Below, in pieces: positions 42,849 through 51,394 of a stretch of 64,000 nucleotides of DNA. Position numbers and translations under genes: made by a program. Each line of letters begins with the position of its first letter. The first letter of the stretch is position 1. Source of the DNA: Ignavibacteria bacterium (GTDB lineage Bacteria; Bacteroidota; Ignavibacteria; Tepidaquicellales; Tepidaquicellaceae). The DNA is taken from assembly GCA_016716125.1 (NCBI GenBank), contig JADJWZ010000005.1, positions 1 through 64,000 of the forward strand. The letters run 5' to 3'. The notes under the pieces were generated by a model, which was not told the origin of the DNA, ran no database searches, and saw only the letters and a program-made list of their open reading frames with translations.

Positions 42849-44173
42849 ACAGATATACTTCTTTCGGGTTCTTTATAAGAAATGTTTTTTAATTTTTTTA
42901 AATCAATACTTAGAAAAAATATTAATAGTATATATTCCATAAAAAGTATGCAATACACATCTTCCCAGACACCGGATTTAAGATAATTATATACAGTAAA
43001 GTTGGTCAGAAAGATAATTCCCGTCCAGACGAATGAGGCATAGCTGAGATAAAGAGGAAGCAGCATTACGAGAATGCATAGATACCAGGGATGTACGGTA
43101 TGTGAAAAAAGAAAATAGAAGATAGCGATGAACGTAAACTTTTTAATAAGATCAATATTCATTATCAGCAGAATGCAATATGAGATCACAAACAGAGCGA
43201 ACATGATAATTCGTGTAACCGAATGATCATTGACACCTGTTAGTTCTGACAGATAAAGAATAATTTTATAGATAAGATTATTTGAATACCAGTGCTTCAT
43301 ATAATTTTCCATCACAGAAAATATATTCAGAATACCATGCCTGTAAAAGTATATAATCAGAAAAGGAAAGAGAAAGAAAATAAAATTTTTTGCAATACGG
43401 TTAATTGATTTATCATATCTGAAAAAGTACAGCAGTACAACCGGCAAAAATATAAGAGTGTAAGTTTTACTTAAAACGGAAAACCCTAGCATAAGAAGCG
43501 AGAGAGCCGGATTTTTTTTTATTGTAAAATATACACATCCGGATAGAAAAAAAATCAGGATGACATCAATATGCGCATTTAGGAAAATCTCTAAAAGAAT
43601 CAGGGGTGAAAATGCATAAAGGATCAAGAGCCCGGATCTCATTTTTAATTCTTTCAGCGAAAGGAATATAAACAGCATAACTCCGATATCAAATATCAGA
43701 TATATGAATTTCAGACCGGCGGAACTCCCGGGTGAAATAAAATAAGCTGCTAAAAAAATTACCTGTGATACCGGCGGATAGATAGTTTTAATTTCAGGAA
43801 AAGTGATATTCGGATAGACGACATCATCATGAAGTTCTGTCAGCTCAAGCGGCGAATAAAGAAACGGATCCAGCCCGGCATTCTGAACTTTACCGTCCCA
43901 AAGATATCTGTAGTAATCATCGGAAGTTACCGGCTCCGTCGCGATAAGCAGCAGCCGCAATACAATTGCGGCATACAAAACCTCCCTTACTCCAATGTCC
44001 ATTTCCCTGTTTCTCTTATACAAAACCCAATACACAACAAAACAAACTGAAAACACTGCCATATAAACCAATACACTATCTTCACGTGATACACCCGGAA
44101 TATAAAAAGACAACAGCATTGCCAAATAAATTACAATGCCGAGAATGTTATATTTATCTTTAAAAAAATTCAA
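42845..44173 (-). CDS. GT-C-fold polyprenol-dependent glycosyltransferase
   Basis: 442 residues with about 10-12 membrane helices. The first periplasmic loop contains TSDDYYRYLWDGKVQNAGLD, the acidic pair expected of a GT-C enzyme using a lipid-phosphate sugar. It resembles GT87 or MptB-type mannosyltransferases. HTVHPWYLCILVMLLPLYLS occurs late. Together with the GT2 enzyme at 44245, which could make the lipid-linked sugar, it suggests glycosylation on the periplasmic face. It overlaps the next gene by four bases and is 71 bases after the GT2 gene. Confidence 0.75.
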   Translation of the reverse strand: MNFFKDKYNILGIVIYLAMLLSFYIPGVSREDSVLVYMAVFSVCFVVYWVLYKRNREMDIGVREVLYAAIVLRLLLIATEPVTSDDYYRYLWDGKVQNAGLDPFLYSPLELTELHDDVVYPNITFPEIKTIYPPVSQVIFLAAYFISPGSSAGLKFIYLIFDIGVMLFIFLSLKELKMRSGLLILYAFSPLILLEIFLNAHIDVILIFFLSGCVYFTIKKNPALSLLMLGFSVLSKTYTLIFLPVVLLYFFRYDKSINRIAKNFIFFLFPFLIIYFYRHGILNIFSVMENYMKHWYSNNLIYKIILYLSELTGVNDHSVTRIIMFALFVISYCILLIMNIDLIKKFTFIAIFYFLFSHTVHPWYLCILVMLLPLYLSYASFVWTGIIFLTNFTVYNYLKSGVWEDVYCILFMEYILLIFFLSIDLKKLKNISYKEPERSISV

Positions 44174-44244
44174 CGCTTTTATTCGGAATATAAATTATAA
44201 TAAAACATCATTGGGATTAAACAAAGATTAAACTCTAACTTAAA

Positions 44245-44943
44245 TTACAATGATCTGAATATTGTATAAAGAATTTTCACACCGGCTTTAACGCTTCCGC
44301 TGACTGTACCTGTAACTTTGGATATACCGATCCGCCTCCTGTAGCTGACAGGCACTTCTTTACATTTCATTTTCAGCTTTGCGGCTTTTATCTGCATTTC
44401 TACTGTCCATCCGTAATTCATATCATTCATTTTCATTTTTTTCAGAGAGCAGGCTTTTACCGCTCTGAACGGACCAAGGTCGGTGAATTCATATTTCCAG
44501 AAAAATTTTATAAGAGCCGCCGACAGCCGGTTTCCGAATATCGCCTGAGGAAGCAGTGAATTTTTTTCAGTCAATCCGAGACCTCTGCCGAGAATTCTCG
44601 AGCCTATAACCAGATCATATTTTTCATTAAGAACCGGACCTGCTATGGTTTTCATCTCTTCAGGGTAATCGGAATAATCTCCGTCGAGAAAAACAACAAC
44701 ATCTCCGTCGTCGCATTTCCCGAAAATATATTCAAGACCTTTAAGACATGCGGCGCCGTATCCTCTGACAGGTTCCAATAAAACCACGGCGCCGGATTTT
44801 TCCGCAGCGGATACTGTATTATCTTCCGAACCGTTATCAACTACAATGACCTCTTTAACAAAACCAACAGGAATATTTTCTATAACTTTTGAAATTGATT
44901 TCTCCTCATTGATTGCCGGTATCAGCACATAGACTTCATTCAT
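44245..44943 (-). CDS. GT2 glycosyltransferase (dolichol-phosphate-mannose-synthase-like)
   Basis: 232 residues. VYVLIPAINEEKSISKVIEN, VDNGSEDNTVSAAE, GYGAACLKGLEYI and VVFLDGDYSDYPEEM (DxD) are the GT2 signatures of the DPM/polyprenyl-phosphate branch. A final basic segment RRRIGISKVTGTVSGSVKAG follows, with no membrane tail. It would attach a sugar to polyprenyl phosphate, to be used by the GT-C enzymes on either side (42845, 44940). Start overlaps the previous stop by four bases. Confidence 0.85.
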   Translation of the reverse strand: MNEVYVLIPAINEEKSISKVIENIPVGFVKEVIVVDNGSEDNTVSAAEKSGAVVLLEPVRGYGAACLKGLEYIFGKCDDGDVVVFLDGDYSDYPEEMKTIAGPVLNEKYDLVIGSRILGRGLGLTEKNSLLPQAIFGNRLSAALIKFFWKYEFTDLGPFRAVKACSLKKMKMNDMNYGWTVEMQIKAAKLKMKCKEVPVSYRRRIGISKVTGTVSGSVKAGVKILYTIFRSL

Positions 44944-46472
44944 TTATATACACTTTCAGGTTTATAATTTTTACCGTGAATAATTCTGAACTCCTCTGTT
45001 AATTCATCCGATAAAACAAATCGCATAATCCTGATCTCTTTTAATTCTTCAAAATTTTTTTGCAAATAACCAATGTCTGAATTCCCGTAAGTAATGACGA
45101 TGGCATCTTTACCCATGAGATTTTTATTTACTTCAGCTGAATTAATATATTTAAAACGAAGGTCACCCAGTAAATACACATTATTTTTTCTTAAATAGAA
45201 TTTCAGCAGCGGACTAAGAGTAAAGTTATCGCTTGCGATAAAATCATAATCCGGTTCAATAGATAAAATTACTTTTTCAATCTCATGAATACTGCTTCGC
45301 CGGTTTTTCATTTTCAAAATACGTTCTTCCCAGCTTCTGTCGTTTGTTGAAAGAGCGGTATGCCCCTGCCAGTAATCACGGAAAGTACTGTTAATATATT
45401 TTCCGAATTCATTATCAGCTAAAGATTTTATCTGCGCTGAATTTAAATTCAGTATTATAAGCAATAACAGATTTAAGCCAACCATTAGTGTTAATACTAT
45501 ACCGGAGAAAATATTTTTTCTGACAAAAAGAAAACAATAAACAAGGGGAATGAATGCAGTGAATGCCCAGTTCCCTTTTGATTTACCTGTTAAGGATAAG
45601 ACCGCAAATGAAATTAAAATAAATATTCCGGAGAAGAGAAGATAATTTTCCTCAGTTGATCTTTTTTGATTAAGAATTTGAGAGACTATAATAAACATAA
45701 ACATTACAAACGCTGCAGGCAGAAGTATTGCCGCCTGTGACAGTATAAAATTTTGTATTCTGCCGGCAAAATTATTACCTGAGTAATCGGCGTCAGAGAT
45801 TAAATAATGGTTAAGCCACACAGGTTCATATATAAAATTCCATAACAGCAACGGAGTGATAACAAGTAATAATGCAGAAATAAAAGCGATGAACTTTCCA
45901 GTAGAAAATCCTTTGAGATCATTTCTTTTATAGAGAATAAATATTGCAAATGCTGATACAAACACTGCGCCGGTATATTTACTGAGTATCATAAGTCCGA
46001 ATGAAACACCGCATAAAATCCAATCTAAGTAAGAACCGATTTTAATAACTCTGACAGAGAAATATACAGATATAACTGAAAACATCAGCAGCATAGTATC
46101 CGGCGAAATAAAGGAAGTATAAATAGTTACGAAAGGAATACTGAACAAAAATAAAGCAGTGAGCAAAATTCTGTTTTCAGCAAAGCCGAGGAGACGTCCG
46201 GTTTTTATAAAAAAGAAAAGTATAACAAAATTTGTCAGCAGCGCCGGCAGTCTGACTGTGAATTCATTCAGATACCCGGGAATCATTGTAAATAATTTAA
46301 TAGCGATCAGAGTTGTGAATGAATATGAAGGATCAGGAGACAGAGACCAGTTCCAGTATATCGCTTCATCTTCAAAGAGAGCTGTATTAAACGATACCGT
46401 AAGCTTGAGAACGAAGATTATTCCGATTAAAATTTTTAAAGCAACCGGATCAGTTATTTTATTTAACATCAT
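44940..46472 (-). CDS. GT39/GT83-like membrane glycosyltransferase
   Basis: 510 residues with about 10 membrane helices. The first loop has FEDEAIYWNWSL, matching the catalytic acidic pair of PMT/ArnT-type enzymes. FTVRLPALLTNFVILFF and GLMILSKYTGAVFVSAF are typical. The C-terminal ~130 residues form a soluble domain. It would move a sugar from a lipid carrier onto protein or lipid. It overlaps the DUF547 gene by 14 bases and the GT2 gene by four. Confidence 0.8.
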   Translation of the reverse strand: MMLNKITDPVALKILIGIIFVLKLTVSFNTALFEDEAIYWNWSLSPDPSYSFTTLIAIKLFTMIPGYLNEFTVRLPALLTNFVILFFFIKTGRLLGFAENRILLTALFLFSIPFVTIYTSFISPDTMLLMFSVISVYFSVRVIKIGSYLDWILCGVSFGLMILSKYTGAVFVSAFAIFILYKRNDLKGFSTGKFIAFISALLLVITPLLLWNFIYEPVWLNHYLISDADYSGNNFAGRIQNFILSQAAILLPAAFVMFMFIIVSQILNQKRSTEENYLLFSGIFILISFAVLSLTGKSKGNWAFTAFIPLVYCFLFVRKNIFSGIVLTLMVGLNLLLLIILNLNSAQIKSLADNEFGKYINSTFRDYWQGHTALSTNDRSWEERILKMKNRRSSIHEIEKVILSIEPDYDFIASDNFTLSPLLKFYLRKNNVYLLGDLRFKYINSAEVNKNLMGKDAIVITYGNSDIGYLQKNFEELKEIRIMRFVLSDELTEEFRIIHGKNYKPESVYK

Positions 46473-47247
46473 TCAGCTTCCAGGAATAGTCATAATAATT
46501 TATATCATCGGTATTATTATTAACAATAAAATCCTTATCGCCTTCGTTTATGTATTTCAGAATATGCTTTATAACCGTCGTATCTTTATTTACAAAATCC
46601 GAGGCATACCATTTATATATTTCGGAGATATGAAGTGAGTTCTCTTTTTTATCGAGATAATTTTTATCCTGATCATCAAGAAAAATTGACGCTTGTGTGT
46701 TAAGCTGATTGTCAAGCTTAGCGGGAAGGTATGCTTCCGGAATAATTTCAGGACAACTTACAGCGGCGCAGACAAGCGCATAGTGAACTCTCGGATCTTT
46801 ATAATGCGGAATAATAATTTCTTTTTCAATTTCATCGAGACTGAATTTCCTGCCGCCTTTCATTTCGATAAATTTAATTGACCACGGGTTTTCGTTTGCT
46901 TTATGTTCGATATCGAGAATTGATTCCAGCGGATAGTGATCTGTGATGAGCTTAATCGTAAAGGCGTTGTAGACGTTGATCCAGAACGCAAGTCTCTCGT
47001 TGCCTTCTTCAATGTTGTAAGGTTCCGTATCTTTTACCTGCTGAATAAATTCTTTCAGGGCATCGTCTTCTATAACGGCTTTGTAATCTACTTTACCTCC
47101 TATGACATATTTTTTAAAAAAACTATCCGCGATAGTGAAATCAAATTTTGCTTCGGGAGTCATTACCTGAGGTTCGGGATTTTTTTCCGAACACGAATTA
47201 AACAATATTATTAACAGGAGAGAAGCTAATGTAAAAAAGTTTTTCAT
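46459..47247 (-). CDS. DUF547 lipoprotein
   Basis: 262 residues. A lipoprotein signal (FFTLASLLLIILFNSC, lipidated Cys19) is followed by a DUF547 domain: RLAFWINVYNAFTIKLITDH, RVHYALVCAAVSCPEIIPEA and ISEIYKWYASDF. DUF547 has a papain-like fold and an invariant Cys (in AVSCP), suggesting a thiol hydrolase or transferase, but no activity is established. It is anchored in the envelope. The gene is five bases after the ferredoxin-type gene and overlaps the GT39 gene. Confidence 0.88.
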   Translation of the reverse strand: MKNFFTLASLLLIILFNSCSEKNPEPQVMTPEAKFDFTIADSFFKKYVIGGKVDYKAVIEDDALKEFIQQVKDTEPYNIEEGNERLAFWINVYNAFTIKLITDHYPLESILDIEHKANENPWSIKFIEMKGGRKFSLDEIEKEIIIPHYKDPRVHYALVCAAVSCPEIIPEAYLPAKLDNQLNTQASIFLDDQDKNYLDKKENSLHISEIYKWYASDFVNKDTTVIKHILKYINEGDKDFIVNNNTDDINYYDYSWKLNDVK

Positions 47248-47252
47248 TTAAT

Positions 47253-48566
47253 TTATCTTAAGTATTCTTTATTCAATTCAAATCTATCTTTCGGAGGACC
47301 GTTTTCAAGTCGGAGTACGCCTCTGGGACACACTTCGGAACAGATGCCGCATCCGACGCATGAGGCTCTTATTACATTTTGGCCGCGCTGCGCATAAGAC
47401 TTAACATCTATTCCCATTTCACAGAAAGTGGAACAGTTCCCGCAGGATATACACTGACCGCCGTTTACAGTAATTCTGAATCTTGAAAAATATTTCTGAA
47501 GTATTCCGAGAATGGCAGCCATCGGACATCCGAATCTGCACCATACTCTGCTGCCCATAAGCGGATAAAACCCTACGCCAATCACACCTGCAAACATTGC
47601 GCTGATAAAAAATCCGTACCATTTATTTGCGCTGTGAACAAATTCACCGAATATAAAATTTTCGTTCGCATTATCAATCCACAGTAATGCGGTGATAACT
47701 ATAATAACTACAAGTACCGAATGCACCATCCATCTTTCAATTTTCCAGCTTGTCAGGGATTTATCGGAATTATGTCTGTACGGATCGCCGAGAGTTTCAG
47801 CTAATGCTCCGCAGCCGCAAACCCAGGAGCAGTACCATCTTTTCCCGTAAAAGTAAGTGAGCACAGGCGTCGCAATAAAAGACATCACTGCAGCCCAGAA
47901 GAACATGAACATTCCGATACCGCCGGACGCAGTGAGATATTCATAACTCGACGGAAAAAGGTATTCCTGTTTCAAAGGCCAGAAGTAAGAAAAGAAAAAT
48001 CCATTTTGAATGAACATTGGAATAAGATATGCGAGCGTAAGCTGGACGAACATTACGGATAAAGTTCTGATGATCTGATATTTACTGTGCCGGTTATGAA
48101 TTAACATTCTCACACCCATTACGAGTACAGCTATAGTATAAAGCGTGCCGTAGAGAAACCATTGATTAGATGGATTTCCGTTCAGAGCAAAGCTGAGCGG
48201 ATCAAAAATTCTTATAAGGTTTTCGAGAAGTTCGGGAAACCAGTAAATGAGAATGTACATACCTGTCAGGAATACGGCAGTTGTCCATCCAATCAGACCG
48301 CGGTTAGTTGCAGACATGAATTGTATTCCGTTTTTCTTAACACCCGGGAGAGAGCTTTTCAACTGAGCGAAAAAGAAAATCAGAGCGCCTGCGGACGGAA
48401 GAACAATACTTAATGTAAAAAATAACAGCGGGCTGAATTCTGTGACCGAAGTAAAGCTGATAAGAAAGAAAAGCATACCAACTGAGAACATTGCAAGACC
48501 TGTCTTCTTTAAAGCTGTAAAATTATTTCCTGAAGGAGGATCAATATTTAAAATATTTTGTGTCAA
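47253..48566 (-). CDS. Membrane 4Fe-4S protein (NapH/CcoG-like)
   Basis: 437 residues with five to six membrane helices. CSWVCGCGALAETLGDP and RVWCRFGCPMAAILGILQ are the paired Cys motifs of the NapH/NosR/CcoG group. Two C-terminal 4Fe-4S clusters follow: CISCGNCSTFCEMGI and CVGCGICSEVCPRGVL. It should carry electrons between quinol and a soluble or periplasmic acceptor. It overlaps the FAD oxidoreductase gene by four bases, and the two may exchange electrons. Confidence 0.85.
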   Translation of the reverse strand: MTQNILNIDPPSGNNFTALKKTGLAMFSVGMLFFLISFTSVTEFSPLLFFTLSIVLPSAGALIFFFAQLKSSLPGVKKNGIQFMSATNRGLIGWTTAVFLTGMYILIYWFPELLENLIRIFDPLSFALNGNPSNQWFLYGTLYTIAVLVMGVRMLIHNRHSKYQIIRTLSVMFVQLTLAYLIPMFIQNGFFFSYFWPLKQEYLFPSSYEYLTASGGIGMFMFFWAAVMSFIATPVLTYFYGKRWYCSWVCGCGALAETLGDPYRHNSDKSLTSWKIERWMVHSVLVVIIVITALLWIDNANENFIFGEFVHSANKWYGFFISAMFAGVIGVGFYPLMGSRVWCRFGCPMAAILGILQKYFSRFRITVNGGQCISCGNCSTFCEMGIDVKSYAQRGQNVIRASCVGCGICSEVCPRGVLRLENGPPKDRFELNKEYLR

Positions 48567-49909
48567 TAACTTTGCGCAGAGTTATTAAATAATGAGTGAA
48601 CAAGTTTACGTTTTTTTCCGTGAGAAACATTTTTACCGGGATTCAGGCTGTTATATTTTTTAATCAAATCGTTTTCGTATTGTCTGAAAAACTCAGGATC
48701 AAAATTCGCTTCGCTGAGATTTTCAAGGACTTTTTCAATAGAGTATTTTTCCCATATCCATTTTACACATACTTCCTGTCTGTATCTGATTCCCATAAGA
48801 TTAAAACCAATCACAGATTCATCAGTATAGACAATTCTTATTGATTTATTTCCTTCTTCATTTTCAAAGTAAAGATTTTTTTCTCCGGGAATATTCATAT
48901 TAACAAGACCATAAACCTGATATTCAATATCGAGAAATTTAGCGGAGTTAAACCAGACACCGGGAGAATATTCTGTTTTGTTTCCGCAGACAGTTCGAGC
49001 GAGAGCTTCCGCCTGCATTCTTCCCGTGTACCAGACCTGTTCAATATTTTTTCTGAACGGTAGAGCATTTTGAAATTCAGCGCAGTCACCTGCTGCATAT
49101 ACATCTTTGATATTTGTTTCGAGATATTCGTTTACCAAAATTCCGCAGTTATAATTTATTCCGGAATTTTTTACAAGATCAATATTCGGACTAACACCTG
49201 CAGTAAGACCAATAAACTGACACTCTATATGTTCACCGGTTTTTGTAACAACGCTTTTTACTCTTCCGTTTTCATCGCCGATAAACTCTGCCGCTTCTGT
49301 CGAAAGCCGCAGATCAATATGATGCTGTCTGATGTGTCTGCTGATCATTTGAGATTCTTCTTCAGGCAGGATATTACTCCAATATCCGGATTCTCTGACG
49401 AGCATGGTAACTTCAATATTTCTTGACAAAAGCATTTCGGAAAGTTCAATGCCGATCAGTCCGCCTCCGACGATTACAGCTTTTTTAATTTTACGTGTAT
49501 TACTTTCGAGCAGCTTCAGATCCTGAAGAGAATACAAACCCTGCACACCTTGAAGATCCTGACCTTTCCAGCCGCATTTGTTCGGAAGCGAGCCGGTAGC
49601 AATAATAAGTTTGTCATAATTGATAACATTACCGCGTTTAAGACTCACCTGTTTCCGTTCAGTGTTGATCTGCGTCACATGGTCAAAGATAAGTTCAATA
49701 TTATTTTTTTTCCAGAAACTGTTTTCATACGGCTTGATGTCTTCGAATTTTTCATGACCCATATATACATACATAAGAGCGGTTCTCGAAAAAAAATATT
49801 CTGACTCGGATGAAATTACGAAAATATTATTACCGCTCATTTTTCTGATATGCCTTGCAGCCGTGACGCCGGTAATTCCGTTACCGATAATTAAAATGTT
49901 TTCAGACAT
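48563..49909 (-). CDS. FAD-dependent pyridine-nucleotide-disulfide-type oxidoreductase
   Basis: 448 residues. FAD motif ILIIGNGITGVTAARHIRKM at the start, NAD(P) motif AVIVGGGLIGIELSEMLL (~145) and the second FAD motif DVYAAGDCAEF (~272). It has no CxxxxC disulfide, so it belongs to the rubredoxin/ferredoxin- or nitrite-reductase-like branch, not the mercuric-reductase branch. It probably passes NAD(P)H electrons to the 4Fe-4S protein encoded next. It follows arsS by 113 bases. Confidence 0.85.
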   Translation of the reverse strand: MSENILIIGNGITGVTAARHIRKMSGNNIFVISSESEYFFSRTALMYVYMGHEKFEDIKPYENSFWKKNNIELIFDHVTQINTERKQVSLKRGNVINYDKLIIATGSLPNKCGWKGQDLQGVQGLYSLQDLKLLESNTRKIKKAVIVGGGLIGIELSEMLLSRNIEVTMLVRESGYWSNILPEEESQMISRHIRQHHIDLRLSTEAAEFIGDENGRVKSVVTKTGEHIECQFIGLTAGVSPNIDLVKNSGINYNCGILVNEYLETNIKDVYAAGDCAEFQNALPFRKNIEQVWYTGRMQAEALARTVCGNKTEYSPGVWFNSAKFLDIEYQVYGLVNMNIPGEKNLYFENEEGNKSIRIVYTDESVIGFNLMGIRYRQEVCVKWIWEKYSIEKVLENLSEANFDPEFFRQYENDLIKKYNSLNPGKNVSHGKKRKLVHSLFNNSAQSY

Positions 49910-50022
49910 ATTAATAAAATTAATTCCTGAAAATAATTTTCCTAAAATTTTGAAACTGAATTGTCAAAAACATTTTATCAGAGTATTATTTTATAAAAAG
50001 ATTCGAAATGAAATCAGTAAAA

Positions 50023-51063
50023 CTAAGTAACCGCTCCACCGCAGCTCGATCCCGAGCCGGCTGTACATCCAAAACAGTGCTGCCCTGTGATGATTTCCCT
50101 GCTGTCAAGATAGGAGAGATCAAAATCCCTTATATGTTCTTTTTCACTGTTCATAACTTTCATTTCGAGCATCTGATTAAAATCGCAGTCATAAAGATAT
50201 CCGTCCCAGCCGACGGAAACAGTATTGGTACACATTACATTTTCAGCGGCGGCGGGATTAAAGGAATCGATAAGTTTCTCCATATAGCTTTCATAGTTTC
50301 CCGAATCAATAAGATATTCAAGAAATCTGCTGACAGGCATATTTGTAATTGTATAAAGACTGTTGAATACTATTCCGTGATTTTCGAACAGCTCCTTTTT
50401 ATATTCAATTTCCAAAGAACTTTGAGATGAGGGAAGAATTGCGCCTACCGGATTATAAACAAGATTAAGTATGAGATCTGAGCCGGAAATTCCGTATCCT
50501 GTTTCATTCAGCATCTTCAGCGCTGAAATGGATTTTTCAAAAACACCTTCGCCCCGCTGTTTGTCTGTATTGCTTTTTTGATAACAGGGCAATGAGGAGA
50601 TTACTTCAATACCATTTTCTTTGTAAAATTCAGGCAGGTCATAGTATTTCGGATTTGAAAGAATAATTGTGAGATTACATCTTACAATTATTCTGAGATC
50701 AAGATTTCTGAGTTCGGTCACAAACCATCTGAATTCCGGATTCAGTTCAGGAGCTCCGCCTGTTATATCGATTGTTTTAATATCGGTATCCGAAAGTTTT
50801 TCAAGAATTATAAGCATAGTTTCCCTTGTCATAATTTCTTTTCTGTCGGGACCGGCGTCGACATGACAGTGAGTACAGGTTTGATTACACATCTTGCCGA
50901 TATTAACCTGAAGGATCTCAACTTTTCCGGAAGTAAGTTTTTCAATTCCGCTGTTTCTGAGATAGGAGGAAAAGGTATTACCGGCAGATCCGTTGAGAAT
51001 TTTGATCTGTTCACCGGCAACTGCAAGTTCCGAATCTCTGAACTTCAGACTTTTAACGAGCAT
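50023..51063 (-). CDS. arsS: ArsS-type radical SAM/Cys-rich protein
   Basis: 346 residues. The radical SAM cluster is CNQTCTHC (Cys59, 63, 66), in the ArsS context VEILQVNIGKMCNQT ... HVDAGPDRKE. TIDITGGAPELNPEFRWFV binds AdoMet. The C-terminus GQHCFGCTAGSGSSCGGA is the Cys-rich signature of this family. Characterised members transfer a 5'-deoxyadenosyl group to a dimethylated arsenical in arsenosugar synthesis. It is the first gene of the minus-strand operon down to 42264. No ArsM methyltransferase is visible here. Confidence 0.88.
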   Translation of the reverse strand: MLVKSLKFRDSELAVAGEQIKILNGSAGNTFSSYLRNSGIEKLTSGKVEILQVNIGKMCNQTCTHCHVDAGPDRKEIMTRETMLIILEKLSDTDIKTIDITGGAPELNPEFRWFVTELRNLDLRIIVRCNLTIILSNPKYYDLPEFYKENGIEVISSLPCYQKSNTDKQRGEGVFEKSISALKMLNETGYGISGSDLILNLVYNPVGAILPSSQSSLEIEYKKELFENHGIVFNSLYTITNMPVSRFLEYLIDSGNYESYMEKLIDSFNPAAAENVMCTNTVSVGWDGYLYDCDFNQMLEMKVMNSEKEHIRDFDLSYLDSREIITGQHCFGCTAGSGSSCGGAVT

Positions 51064-51394
51064 ATTTAAATTAAATTTAAATTTTCGGAATAGTAACTGT
51101 GTTCCATAGGATAAATTTACAGGATTTAAATAACAGAGAATAATTTAAATAAATATAAATTTTTAATTGTAATTCAGACAACTTAATTGAAATAAATTTA
51201 GTTCAGATTAAACCGTGAAAAGAATTATACAAAAAACATTAACGTGAGCGTGCGGAACTTAATTTTATTAGTTAAATACAAGATAAAGCTTAACAAACAG
51301 AACTGAATATAAAAATAAAATACTTTGTTTTATAGTTAATTGAATTTATTGTTATAGTTAAGTTTTCTAAATTACACAGATTTTTCATAAATTA
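51064..51394. other. Divergent AT-rich promoter region, 331 bases
   Basis: It separates arsS (minus) and the 51395 gene (plus) and must hold both promoters. It is very AT-rich, with no open frame, palindrome or riboswitch-like structure that I can support. I could not place a -33/-7 pair with confidence. Confidence 0.4.

Noticed and set aside
44245..44943. TIGR04283 arsenosugar transferase
   Set aside because: The sequence fits the dolichol-phosphate-mannose-synthase branch of GT2 better, so only the TIGR04282 partner of ArsS is claimed.
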